From: Symbiodinium kawagutii
Lineage: Eukaryota > Sar > Dinophyceae > Suessiales > Symbiodiniaceae
NCBI GenBank assembly: GCA_009767595.1
Contig: VSDK01010371.1
Location: 381,838 to 445,837 of the forward strand
Direction of reading: 5' to 3'
DNA length: 64,000 nt
In this document: one piece after another, positions 47,019 to 58,517 of the stretch
Layout of the letters: the number at the start of each line of letters is the position of its first letter
Position numbering within the stretch: position 1 is the stretch's first letter
Translations under genes and position numbers: made by a program
The notes under the pieces: generated by a model
Told to the model about the DNA's origin: nothing
Seen by the model: only the letters and a program-made list of their open reading frames with translations
The model's database searches: none

Positions 47019-48503
47019 GCTGTGGGTACCCTGGTGCCGCTGTTCCCATGGCCAAACTTGTCTAGTTTTTAGAGTGTGAACTACTGGCCCCTTTTGTGAT
47101 GGTTGATATCGGCCCAGTCCCGTATGTACATATATTGATAACTGCCAATGCACATATCATGCATAGTTCTTTGTGTCTTTATATTGGTACTTACTGGACC
47201 TATACTTCCACATGATGTGTTTTTGCCTGTGTGTGTGTTTGTTTGTTTGTGTGTGTGTGTGTTCTATGCATGCGTGTCTGTGCATATGATTTCAAAATGA
47301 ATTGTGCCTCCACCATGCCCGGATTAGTGGCTGAAAAACTATGGAGTGTTTCTTTTTGGATAATTACGGGAAAACATAGCCACAGCAAGACCATTGAAAA
47401 CGCCAAGGCCGACACACACACACACAGAGGTCTACTGGCGTATGTATTCTGTACGCTGGGGTGTCCGCAAACTGCGCACCTGAAAAGGCATGTGATTTGG
47501 CTCGTTTGCGGCGTTTGCGTTTCAAAATGAGGATTCGATACCATTGAATACCATTTTGCAACGATGGCATGCAAAAAGTGCTCCATGATATGTAACAGGC
47601 ATGCGCAGCGCAAATTGTTATCGGGGAGAGAGAAATTATGTTGTCATGTGTTTGCAAATGCATGCAGATATGGACGCATTTATGGTCATGGTACCCCTCA
47701 ACCATCCCAAGCCATGATCAGGGTAGCCAGGCGGGGAGCTGGGGGTGCATCCTGTATGAACAAACCCATATTGGGTGTTTCTCAGCATGGTGATGCAGTA
47801 CCCCCAAACCATTGTTTTAATCACGTTGAAAAATAAATGAATTATATATCCAATTTCGGGGGTCCTGGGGTCCTTTGGTTGAGAAATACCAATATCATGT
47901 GCAAGCCCCTAATCAGCAGAATCCACATATACCAAACCTTTCTGGGAGCTCGTCGGCAACGGAACTGTCAAGTTTGTTGATACTTGTTTGTTCAATATAT
48001 GTTGATGTATTTTGAAATTGCTTAGAAAGGAAAATTGATATGTATTTCATTTTATACCAACGTGCTTTAATTCAATTCATAGATGGCATGCCTATGTGTA
48101 TGTACCTGTGTGCGTGTGTGTACATGGTGAATGGCCACATATACCGTATAAATAATTAAATACTTATTGGCATTCATTCATACCTCATACCTGTGACATC
48201 ACGCGACATTTCAGCGAGAGCTGATGTGTTTTTTTTCACCTCGTCCTTCATCCATTGTATATACATGTTTATCAAGATGCATATTTAATGCACATGCCTA
48301 AATCAACATACCATGTTTATACCCATGGCCTTTAAATATCTTTAATAACATCATGGTATAAAACATCATGATTTACATGGTTTTCCTTTTTTTTACTGCA
48401 AATAGATATACCATAAAATGTTATAGTATACTATAGTCTATTATGGACATGCTTGATTTGAACTCTATCAATGGTATGAATTCACTGGGCAAAACCGCGC
48501 CAG

Positions 48504-48624
48504 GAGCCCGGAAGCCGTTGGGACCCAAGGTCCTGGAGCGTCGGGCGGCACATGGGCTTCTACGTGGCGCCCTCTCGTGGTGGCGAAGCTTGGACGAGCG
48601 CTGCGACATGCTGCGACCCTCAAG
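48504..48624 (+). CDS. Candidate exon between GCCAG and GTGACC
   Basis: The frame reads ARKPLGPKVLERRAAHG, LLRGALSWWRSLDERC and DMLRPSR, clearly protein-like. A donor GTGACC follows CTCAAG. It lies inside the RBR gene span, but the phase does not fit the flanking RBR exons, so it may be from a nested gene or an alternative exon. Confidence 0.35.
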
Positions 48625-49432
48625 GTGACCGGTGACCCACAGGTGACCCCGGAAAATCACAGATGGTTGGCCTGTTTTGGCACCTGGGAGATTGTGCTGG
48701 AGAGAGGTGGCGACCCACGAAAAGAAAGTCAAAGCTTGAAGATCCAGATCCAGCTATCAATCAGCTCACCAGTGTATCAGCAGGACCTCAGGCGCTCTGA
48801 AACGCCCGAAATCGGTGGCACATGGTGACACCAATTCCAGCGAGACCATGGGGAATTCCATAGGATCAAAGCTGGAATAAGCTTGGCTTACTTAATTTAT
48901 CTTAATTTATTGATGAATGCTTGTGCCAATCTGCAAGATTGGGTACTGTACTTGAGCCACTTTTTTGGAGAGGCATGTCACTTCAGTGGCAGGACTTACC
49001 AACAAAAATCCTCAATTCATCTTAATTTGAGTTGCTTTTGGTCAACGGACGTTGGTTTGGACAGGGTTCATGAGGCATCCTGGCATGGCAAGCGTGGGCC
49101 ACAAAATGAATCAAACATGTGATTATATGATGCGATAGGTTTGGATGGGCTCATTAGGGATAGCCCTGCTCCAAGATAGATTATTGTCCTGTCGGTGTTG
49201 AGAAATCAAGTCAGTAATTACAATCAAGCCTTTGTGTTTGGAAATGCCCATCGTGTATGTGTTATCGGCCATATCATGCAGCAAAAGCCAAGCACATGCC
49301 ATTTGGGCCAATTTGCAACTCCTTGATGCTATCCATTGAAGTAGCCCGGATTGCTTAACGACCAGTTTTGAGACACTTTGAGGATAGTTTCTGGCTGGTG
49401 GTTTCAAACCCCTCTTGTGCTTATCATGCAGA

Positions 49433-49530
49433 GCTGGTGGTTTTAACATTTTAAACATGTTTTGTTTTCCTCAATGTTTGGGATGGGTTGGTTCACTCAT
49501 AATATTTCGCGGAGGGGCCCGGTTGACCCA
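49433..49530 (+). mobile_element. Small inverted-end element, copy G
   Basis: Left end GCTGGTGGTTTTAAC, right end diverged (CCCGGTTGACCCA). The body has GGGTTGGTTCACTCATAATA and TTTCGCGGAGGGGC. It lies 34 bp upstream of the IBR exon acceptor. Confidence 0.5.
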
Positions 49531-49564
49531 AGCGCAACCAAGCGCGGGAATCAACGGATCTCAG

Positions 49565-49670
49565 CGCCTGGCTCAGGAAGATTTGCGATGTGTTCATTGC
49601 CCATGCTGCGAGGTCAACTACTGCCTCCTATGCAGTCAGCCCTGGGAAGTCTCGGGTCATCATCATGATG
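49565..49670 (+). CDS. RBR E3 ligase, IBR exon
   Basis: After GGATCTCAG the frame reads RLAQEDLRCVHCPCCEV, then NYCLLCSQPWEVSGHHHDG. This matches the end of an IBR zinc fold: Cys pairs, aromatic-Cys, Cys-x2-Cys, Trp and His. A GC donor (GCAAGC) may start at 49,671. Confidence 0.6.
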
Positions 49671-50759
49671 GCAAGCCGGCAGAACTGAAACGGGGTGACA
49701 TGGGGTCACAGCCAGTGAGGTGTGAAAAAACACGGTATTTTTCATCGTTTTTGGCTGCTCGTCATGATCATGGATGATCTTCCAAGTTCGGGCGGAGTGA
49801 TCACACGCAAAGAGATATGTTTAGTCCAGCGACTTTTGTGATTAAGGACCGCAAGTAGCATTGCTGCTGGCCGGTCACCAGTATTCAGGTCACCTGACGA
49901 CCTAGTTTGGATCGATGCATTGGGCTGCCGGACGAAAGTCATCAATCCAAGGTTTCACTATTGCGACCTCAATCTGTATCTTCTATTCAAATCCCATCCC
50001 CATGGCCATTTGTGGATGTGATGGGGCTCATTTACACAAGCGGCACCACCCTATGCGGTTATTCGTAGGTTAGCCACAACAGCAAGAAATGGATGATCAC
50101 TATCAAGGGACAGATAGTGGGTATCAGTGACTTGAGGATTTATTTAGCATCACGCAAACACAGGGTAGTTCTTTCAAATCGGGGTACCCCCACTTTTCAT
50201 CCTTTCTATTGACCATCTCTATAGGAATTAACCTATGTAAAACGTGGATTGGGTCGTTCATTGGCGTGGTCAATCGCATTACGTCACGTTTTCATTAACT
50301 CATGAATTACTAAAATGAAATTGCTGGCCTGACTAGTTCCCCTTATCAACCATCATCAGTCTCTTGCACGGCAACAATCAGAGTTGCAACTAGGCGCCTT
50401 GAAGATCCTGAAAGACATAAATAAGTTAGGTCAGCAACCTTCCGTTGGGCTGATCGGCATTTTCAATCATTTTCACACGTGCTGAGCTTGTTTTGAAGTG
50501 TCATGATCTTGGACCAAGCGCATCCAACCAACCACTGCCTAACGGCCCAACAAACCTTGCAGCAAACAGACACGGATGGACCGCTTCTGAGGCAAGTCGT
50601 GTTTAGAATTCGATGCCGCATTGCCTTCCACCCTGCGGAGTAAGGAGAGGCATTGGGCAGGAGCTAAGGCTGGGTCGGTTGCGTGGTTGGATGCCGATGC
50701 CTGAAGGATGGTCCCCTGGAGGCTGCAGCTTGATGTCATGTCACCTCTTGTTCTGCCAG

Positions 50760-50930
50760 GCCTGCCCTGGTTGCGGAGTCCGGACGTTGCGCTCCATGGG
50801 TTGTAATCACATGACCTGCACCCAGTGTGCCATGCACTGGTGCTGGGTGTGCGGTCGGCCATGGCAACCTTGGCACTACGGCTGTACAGCCAACTCTCAG
50901 CCTGGTTCAGCGGACTGCTCCATGATGTGA
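50760..50930 (+). CDS. RBR E3 ligase, RING2 (catalytic) exon with stop
   Basis: After TTCTGCCAG the frame reads ACPGCGVRTLRSMGCNHMTC, then TQCAMHWCWVCG and PWHYGC, ending in TGA at 50,928. GCNHMTC..C and WCWVCG are hallmark RING2/Rcat text. The catalytic Cys that carries ubiquitin is expected at the CNHMTC position. The reading frame ends shortly after, so this is the terminal exon. Confidence 0.75.
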   Translation, partial: ACPGCGVRTLRSMGCNHMTCTQCAMHWCWVCGRPWQPWHYGCTANSQPGSADCSMM

Positions 50931-51146
50931 TCCGAAAAAGGGGAGTCGCGCCAGCAAGTTCAACCAGGTGCTTAGTCATGGGGATGTCATGGGGGTACTT
51001 GTTGTTTTCAAGAAAATATTGAAGATGATGAAATGATCATGAAACCTCAGCAGTGGACAACACCAAAGCTTAGGAATCCACCACAGTATCATGCTTTCAA
51101 ATGGACAAACCGCCTGTGTGGCTCGGTAGCAGAGAATCGTCACACA

Positions 51147-51262
51147 TGCCTGTGGGTCAAAACCCTGTACCCCTGGTTCCCCTTTCATTAACCATAGTTT
51201 TCCCCCCTATTATTGGTTGGTCATTATCCCCCATATTGGTTGGTCAATATTGACTCATAGCC
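51147..51262 (+). repeat. Dispersed repeat, copy 2 (partner at 26,892)
   Basis: The same ordered blocks as copy 1: TGGGTCAAAACCCTGTACCC, TTGGTCATTATCCC and TTGACTCATAGCC. Confidence 0.7.
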
Positions 51263-51269
51263 ACATGGA

Positions 51270-52480
51270 GACCCCACCGAGCGACCAGGCGAAAGCTCTC
51301 CCCATGGTTTTGGCCTGGTCCTTCAAAGTTGCTCGGCTGGTTGAGAGGGAGCAGAGCCGTTGGGAGCCAGGGGTATCCCGGTTGATCCCGGGTTAAAGGG
51401 GGGAGCGACTTAGAGCTACCAGGAGTGGCCGAACCAGATGGTAGATAAATCAGCGGGTTGATATGTCAGTATTTTTTGCACAGCAGCTGCAAACCATTAT
51501 TTATTGCCCAAACGGTTCACAATAGCGATCAGCAGGGGCTAGAAATGATGATTCATAGATTGATAGTGGTTGATTTCCTGAGAAACCAAGTTGATTGGTA
51601 GAGAACAAGTACGTAGATGTATCGTCTTTGTGGTGATTGTGGTGTTTGTCAAATTTGACGTCTCATGTATACATTTGAAGGGGAAGGAGGTTTGAGATTA
51701 CATAGGGGTGATTAGCACATGAGTTTACACTGTCACTTTATTAGCATATGAGGGCTACTAGTATCGTTGAATTGTTTTTCAGCGGGAAAAGAATGTGCTG
51801 TTAAGAATGTGCTGTTATATTTTACCACATTAGGCACCCGTGGAAACCACAATGGCATATTGTGGACCTGGCACCCTGTTGCGGCACGACTGCCCAGACG
51901 CACAACTACCTGGAACCTCAAAATGAATGCTATTCAGGATATGTTTGACCCATGCAATCCGAATTTCTTTCCGGTCCCAGATGCAATAATCAACCTCACA
52001 AAAAGTCGTTCAACTTCCCATGTGGTAGCTTTTTGGCCGCACCCACAAGTTAACGAAGACAATGATGAATAATGACTGTCTCAACGTTTGGTCCCGGCTC
52101 TTCATACACAGCCGTGTGCCCAAAAGGCTACATGGTTTCCCTGCTCAAAAGTCAATTTTTTGGGGCAGTAGCTGGCCGCGCACCTTTGTTTCGATATGAA
52201 TTAAATGAATTGCACTAACTACAGAGCTCCCTGCCCTAGCACTAAGCATGCGCATATGCAAGTGCATGCATTCTCAAATCCTTGCAGGACGATCAAAATA
52301 TCATAGAACCTCTGGAAACAGGAAGGTGATTTTCATCAACCAGTGGCTTGGGGTGTTTGTGGGTCCAAACCCTACCCCTTTTTCTGAACATGCCAAGATA
52401 TCAACAGATTTTTTTTTGAGGCATTCACTCAGCCATGGTCAACCATGGTCGCTGTTAGTTGGTCTTGATCCATGGTTTAA
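51270..52480. other. Mostly non-coding stretch
   Basis: A 101-codon frame at 51,767-52,072 (GILWTWHPVAARLPRR) has weak coding character only. Nothing else is supported. Confidence 0.35.
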
Positions 52481-52499
52481 CCTGGCTGGGATATCCAGG

Positions 52500-53170
52500 T
52501 GGAGCCATTGTCACCCATGATTCGCCCTGCTTGACTATTCTTGACCATCCCATATCAACCATCCTTTATCATCAGTGTTGATCACTATCAACCACCATTA
52601 TCAAATCATCAATAGTCAAATCACATCACCACTATTATCAAATCAATGTGACCATTATGCATGATTTGTTTTAACCATTCTGAACCACTATTGAGGCACC
52701 CTTGACCATTCTTAACCATCATTCAACACCATATAAAACACTCATGAACCATCATAAACCACGATCAACCATGGTGAACCATTACTGACCAACCATCACA
52801 TGACCCTTCCGAACCATGAATATCAAGCCACAAGGTTCGTCATGATTCACCACCTTCAAGCATGATTTTCACCACCTTGATGGCTTGAGGACGTGATCCA
52901 GAATTTTTTGGCATGGACAGATCAGGCCACGAAGAATCGTCCGATCCTGGATGAGTTTTGATCCTGGTGAACAGTGGCTAAACTGCTGAGGAATTCAGTG
53001 GTACTGGCTAATGCTGCTTAATATTGGTTAATGATACTCAAGAACAGTGGTTAATACTGGTCAATTGTACTGGTGAACAGTCATTAGTGGTTAATGCTGG
53101 TTGATAGTACTTAGTAATGGTGGTAGAGGTGGTCAATATCAGTGGTTAAGAATTGTCAATGATTAGTGTA
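52500..53170. repeat. Degenerate ACCAT array switching strand to TGGTTAAT array
   Basis: From 52,500 to 52,850 short units such as AACCATC, ACCACTAT and AACCATTC repeat on the + strand. From 52,975 to 53,170 the text is instead GTGGTTAA, TGGTCAAT and CTGGTTAAT, the reverse-complement sense. The switch lies near 52,870-52,970. Confidence 0.6.
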
Positions 53171-53399
53171 TGTTTTATTATGTTCATTGCGATTTCTGGC
53201 TAATACTCGCTGAACTAAAGCAGCAATCAATTTATTTGCTGGTGGATCCTTCGACCTGCAATCATGGTTTATCTACGGAAATTATATAATGCTTAAACCC
53301 GCCTATGTTGGCTCACGTTTTCACTGGCAATGATGGTATATCAATTGTGATGCTCAGCGATGATGGTTTTGCCCAAAGCAGCGCGTATGGTTTCAAAAA

Positions 53400-54300
53400 T
53401 TAAAAGTGTCTGATTAACTATGGTTGGACAGTCGCATGCAGGGAAAGCAAGCCGCATCCAGCAAGGTAGAGTGAAACCGGCTGGTCGATCCCTAATATGC
53501 TAAAGGATGCGTCAATAGTGACAAGCCGACAGTGTATCGCAACAGCCCCCATGGTTACTATTGGTTCGCAATGTTGCCGAATGGTTTTGGGGAGTTGAAA
53601 CCACCAGCAGAGTGGTCCCGGCATCAGTACTTGGGATGCAATCCCGAAGCCAGGGGAGAGCCGCACTTGTCAACGTATGCTCAGGATCATCTAAGTGCAT
53701 TCTACTGCTGAACCATGCTGAACCCATTGGACTATTCATACACAATATACCTGCGCCATCCATGGTGCACCTCAAAGGCAAGAAACCATGTTTTCGAAGC
53801 AAACGTCATTTTTTTTGTGAATCGTTAATTTCTACCTTTTGGGGCCAACTGCTGTTGCTGGTGCCACCTTTTGCTCAAGTGTGCTGCTGGTGGATCCTCG
53901 CGCTCCTGGCTCCGTGCCCCTCCCTCTTTTCTTTTCAACAGTCGGCTGAGTTTGTGCCCAATCATCTCACAAGCAAGACCTGCACCTGCAGGTACGGTGA
54001 CTGAGATGGACAAAGCGACCTAAGACCCTGTTGAGGCTGGGGGTATACTCGGTCGATAAGTGCTCCGGGACATCTAGGGCATTGGTAGGGGTTCCGTCCA
54101 TCCACATGAAATGAACAAATAATGGAATGAATGACTTTGAGCCCCTTTGCCCTTGAAACATCTTTTGGCAGGTCACGTGAAGTCAGCGGGAGCTTCACTA
54201 CTGCTGCTACAATTGTCCGGGCCCCCATTGCGGCCACGCCAGGTCTGACTGGGGCCTTGAACCATCCAACTTGCCAAACCATAGCATTAGTGCTCAAGTT
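53400..54300. other. Spacer upstream of the first right-hand gene
   Basis: Long open frames exist on the + strand (53,561-54,004) and the - strand (53,962-54,426). Neither shows a domain. The minus one (AMGARTIVAAVVKL, NPYQCPRCPGALIDRV) looks somewhat protein-like and could be an old element. Confidence 0.3.
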
Positions 54301-54314
54301 GGGGGAGATTAGCC

Positions 54315-55387
54315 ATGGGTCGAAAGGGTAATAGACCCGAAGGTCTAGGCAAACTCTTGGAGCAAGATCAATTCCTCCGTGAAAGGGCCAGAGACAATGG
54401 TCAACTGATCGAGTGGGCATCAACACAAAAAACCGTCCTGAAAAACATCCCTTGTGTTAAGAACATGGTGGCAAACGTCCAGTTGCTGGAGATCGTGGCT
54501 GAATACTGGTGCAAACGGCATTCGGAACCTGAAATTATTCCTATCGATTTTCTGCGGGGAGAGGTTGGGGGAAGAAGAAAATTCACTCACTAGTAGTTGC
54601 CATCCAGAAAGGTTAATGTATTTCCATGACTATGTTTGCTTTAATTTCGGTGATGAAAGCAACAGGTTTACTGAAAAACATGATAATTTTGTGAATGAAC
54701 CTGAAGCTTGACCCCCTGAAGGTACGTGATTTCAGGAGAATCATGAAAATGCCCGAGAACCTTAGCCTTTTGAACGAAGATGCTTGGGGGATTCGCAAGC
54801 TGTTCCAGCACGGGTACCACAGGTGGATGGAATCTGATGAGCCCCGAGTTTCTCATCCCATCAATTGACAAGAACTTTTTGGTAGTTGGCATGGTTTTTA
54901 TTTTGGGCACCCTTCAAGTTCCAATGTGTTTCATCGTTGCAGTCAATGTCAAACCAAGGATCCAGTCCTTCAAGAGTTCTGGAGAATCCTTGATGAAAAC
55001 TGGGGGTGTGCACTTGTTGATGATAGCAAGCCAAGTGTCCGTGCTCCAGTCCAACTTGCTATAGAGAATGGGGAATCTCCAGCTCAACTTGCCATACAGG
55101 ATGGTGAACCTTTTGACCCATACTACGATCCTGACTCGGTTATTCAAGTTGATGATGATGATGATGATGATCAACACAGCCCTGGTGATCATGATGCTGA
55201 TGTGCATGGTCCTTTGCCGCCGCCAGCCCAGCAGCAAGAGTCTCAAGGGAAGAACCATTCTAGTTTGGCAATCGTTGGTGCAACCATGGACAAAGCTCAA
55301 CCTGGCAGCGCCGACCTTGATGTGATGGACAAGGCCAAGCGCATTGAAGTCCTCAGGACTGCTCTGGCACCAGTAGACCCTGAATAA
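54315..55387 (+). CDS. Methyltransferase-like gene, N-terminal exons
   Basis: ATG at 54,315 follows TTAGCC, a possible spliced-leader acceptor. Exon 1 reads GKLLEQDQFLRERARDNG to PIDFLRGE at 54,563. A GT-AG intron 54,564-54,721 (158 bp) joins it in phase to VRDFRRIMKMPENL and AWGIRKLFQHGYHRWMESD. An in-frame TGA at 54,866 is removed if a 45-bp GC-AG intron (54,841-54,885) is assumed; otherwise it is a nonsense mutation. The next exon has FHRCSQCQTKDPVLQEFW, an Asp run encoded by (GAT)n, and an acidic/Pro tail ending near 55,387. I do not recognise this half. Confidence 0.5.
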
Positions 55388-55668
55388 ACCAGTTGTTGAC
55401 TAAGCCTTTGGTAGTAAATGTTACAGTAGCCATGGTAAATAAAAAGCAAGTAAACATCTTTCCTGGGGTATTTTGGTGTTGTGTTGCTGTAGGATGGAGT
55501 TGGCTCGTCGCAGAAATGCTACCGCATCACCGGGGCATCCTGCAGGACACAGGAATTTGGAAACATGTTTTTTTTTTAAACTAAGTATAGTATAGTGTTG
55601 TTCCATAGTGTTTCCTCACCTCAATTAGCCCCTGCCTTCACCAAGTGTGAGGAGATAATGCTGAAACC

Positions 55669-57330
55669 ATGCCCTACGACCCTGAGAAAGCCCTGCATCA
55701 GTTTGCGGAGAACTTTCCCAGGGATGATGCAAAGGAAGGGGTGGTAGCCACCCCTACCGACCAAGCTCCTAAAGAAGGGTTGTGCGAGGAGAAGGCAAAT
55801 TCAAACACCAACACCAGTCAACCTGTTGTGAATGATCCAGCCACGGATGTTCCAAAACAAGTTGAACCCAAAACGGAGGCTGATAAACCTGTTGTGAATG
55901 ATTCAGCCACGGATGTTCCAAAACAAGCTGAACCCAAAACGGAGGATGAACCAGGTTCTCATGGAGTTGATGCGGAGAAGGTGGCAAATCCAGGTGATGA
56001 TTCAAAACCCCCGCAGCCAGCAACAGCGGTTGTCGACAAGACAGAGGGTCAGGAGAACATGGACGCCCCAGATTTGCTATCAACTCCAGTTTCTTGGTTT
56101 TGGTTTATGGTATAAATGTAGAACATCATTTTCCATTTTGCATTTTTGACATCAGGGGTTCAACTTTTGTTTAACGTTGCAACATGTTGCAAATGTTTTT
56201 AAACAACTTTTTACCATCTCCAGAATGAAGACCTCAACAAATTCCATCAGTTCACCGCTCCCATTCCAGGTTCCCGTGGTCATCAGGAAGGAGCAGCTCG
56301 CCGCTTCCAATGGCGCCGTTGTGGGAGAAGGGGATGAGGAAGGTGAGGAAGGTGAAGGAGGGGGCAAACCAAAACCGAAAGCCAAGGCGAAAGCCACGGC
56401 TAAATGTGCTGCCAAGTCAAAAGCAAGGGCTCAATGCAAAGCCAAGGCAAAGGCCAAAGCAAAAGCCAGAGGTAAGGCCAAGGCCAAAGCCAGCCCCAAG
56501 ACACCCAAAGCACCAGCCAGTGAAGTTGTCGATTTGGATGCACCCGAGGATGATCAAACGAACCATCCCTCTGAGCTTGCTCCCAAAGAAAATGCCATGG
56601 AGGTTGAGGCTACCAATCCCCCCGAGGAGAAGAAAAGGAGGAAATCCAGAGGTTCCAAGGCCACTGACCCTGAGGAGCCAGATGCTCCTAAGGAGAAGAA
56701 AGCCAGGAAATCCAGGGGTTCCAAGGCCACTGACCCTGAGGAGCCAGATGCTCCTAAGGAGAAGAAATCGAGGAAACCCAGAGGATCCACGGCAACTGAC
56801 CTTGAGAAGCCCAATCCTACCGAGGAGAAGAAAAGGAATCACCCAGATCCTAAGCAGTCCACAAAGGGACCAAAGCGTTCCAAGCAACAGGTCGAAACCA
56901 AAGATGCAAAGGTTGAGGTTGCTGGCAAGGTTGGGGCGGGTGAGGACTCAAATCAACCCAGTGGTCCTGCAAGTTTTGCTCGCCGGGGTCCACCCAAGAC
57001 GCAGCCTAGTCGTGCCTATGATCGATGGCGTGCAATCAAGGTGGTGTTTGAGAAGCATATCCAAGGGAGGTTGAAGAAGCAGTCCACTTATCAGGATTGG
57101 GGTGTTGTTATGTTCAAAAGTTTTGATTTTTCTACAACAAGGTTAGTACCCAAACCATGTAAATCTCACGTTGAATTGCTAAAAGCTAGTTTGTTTAAAC
57201 CTTTGCAGGAGCCATGGTGGAACTTGTGCTTTGCTGATTCTACCTTTCAAGCTTCTGCTGACTATGCCGGATTCTATGATGCAGCCATGAAGTTACAGGC
57301 CACCTTCCCACAGCCAGGCCGCTGGCTGAA
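55669..57330 (+). CDS. Methyltransferase-like gene, low-complexity and FARR exons
   Basis: The first exon (55,669 to about 56,090) has a 23-residue duplicated unit (VVNDPATDVPKQ, then VVNDSATDVPKQ). A GT-AG intron (about 56,091-56,268) leads to VPVVIRKEQLAAS. Next come a Lys/Ala tract (KPKPKAKAKATAKC) and repeats of KSRGSKATDPEEPD, suggesting a nuclear or nucleic-acid-binding segment. A folded-looking part follows: FARRGPPKTQPSRAYDRW, AIKVVFEKHIQGRLK. A GA-AG intron 57,095-57,208 (114 bp, divisible by three, so the frame stays open) joins STYQ to EPWWNLCFADSTFQ. A GC donor after KLQ near 57,302 is possible. Confidence 0.55.
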
Positions 57331-57399
57331 ATTGTTAGGCAAACATGGTTCAATAATCAGTTTTGAATTTTGTGATTCTGAATGAGAAAAGCATTCCTT

Positions 57400-58517
57400 T
57401 TGTCAAGGCTGTTGTTTTCAAACACTGATCATGTTTGATTTTGAAAACGGCCCCATCCAAGAGGTGCTGGTACTGCATCCTCCGAGAAAGCAAGCTAAGC
57501 TGATGGATCACGTGAACAAACTTTTGCGAAGAGTTAGGAAGGTAGAGGCAGCTTAGAAAAGGGTTTCAGTTGTGAAGCCTTCTCAAACTCTTTTGGGGTT
57601 TTGTGCTGCAAGTTTGAATGTGAACTTGCTTCCTTCTTTTTTGGAAGAGATTGCACGGGCCTTCAATCTAAACCTGTGCGTCACTCACCATCAATCAAAC
57701 CGAAGCGGCGAGAGGGGAAATAGATCGATCTGGGTTGGGTGCTCATGGTTGGCTTTGGGGTTTCAATGTTCCTTTCGGATTGTAAACAGCTGGGGATCGA
57801 CTCGATCATCTGGATGATCAGCGTTCACTTCTGAATTGGTTTTGTTTCGCGCTTCCACCGCCGGCTTCTGAGGTTGGAGCTGCTTCCAAAGATCACGATG
57901 TCCAGGCGAGGAAGTGTCCTGAAAGCTGGCGATGGATGGCAATGGATGGCGTCACTCAAGACTATCGACTTGTGAGGACAAAAAAACCTCAAGCTAAAAT
58001 CTGACAAAATCATATTTGAATCTAGGTTAAGGTTTGCCACTCAATAATCACAGGGTTGAAACCATGGGTCCATGAGCTTACTTGCACAGCTCTTTCAGCT
58101 GCAGGCGGCGGAAATATCCTGGAGGAGGTCCTGGCGACTTCACTGGTGCAACCTGTATTCCCGGCTTCGTTGAGCCGTTGTGGTGCCATACAGTTTGTGG
58201 TGGTTTGCGTGATCAAAGCTTGTCGTAAAACAATCCATTTCATTCTATGCCACAGCATTTTGTGCCCAGCAGCTAGGAAAAGCTTGGCTGACTTGAAGTT
58301 TAGGATGATAGCCATTGCCATGGATCCAACCGGGTTGAACTTGGTAGTTGCGCGGTTATTGGCTTTGGGGGCTCCGAAGGAAACTTGTCAAAATTACCCT
58401 GTGGATCAAGCAGTGTACAAGAACTTGGGAACACCAGTTGAGATCCTTGTGACTCTAAGGACTTTGTGTTCCTGGTTCTGCTGGCGGCATGGTTGCGAAC
58501 GCCTCTGATATTTTCAG
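57400..58517 (+). CDS. Methyltransferase-like gene, middle exons (boundaries uncertain)
   Basis: Three exon-like pieces are visible. EVLVLHPPRKQAKLMDHV, KLLRRVRK lies at about 57,460-57,543, with GT after it. KPSQTLLGFCAASLNV, EEIARAFNLNL is at about 57,572-57,688. Text near 58,100-58,420 includes GGGNILEEVLATSL and ARLLALGAPKE. They lie between the FARR exons and the catalytic-like exons on the same strand. Joins could not be fixed, and some stretches between them are clearly non-coding. Confidence 0.35.

Noticed and set aside
53962..54426. Minus-strand 154-codon open frame
   Set aside because: Some protein-like text but no motif, no splice support, and it overlaps the start of the + strand gene.
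56310..57074. 254-codon alternative frame and minus-strand frames over the Lys-rich exon
   Set aside because: They are shadows of a strongly biased Lys/Ala/Pro codon region; only the chosen frame joins in phase to flanking exons.
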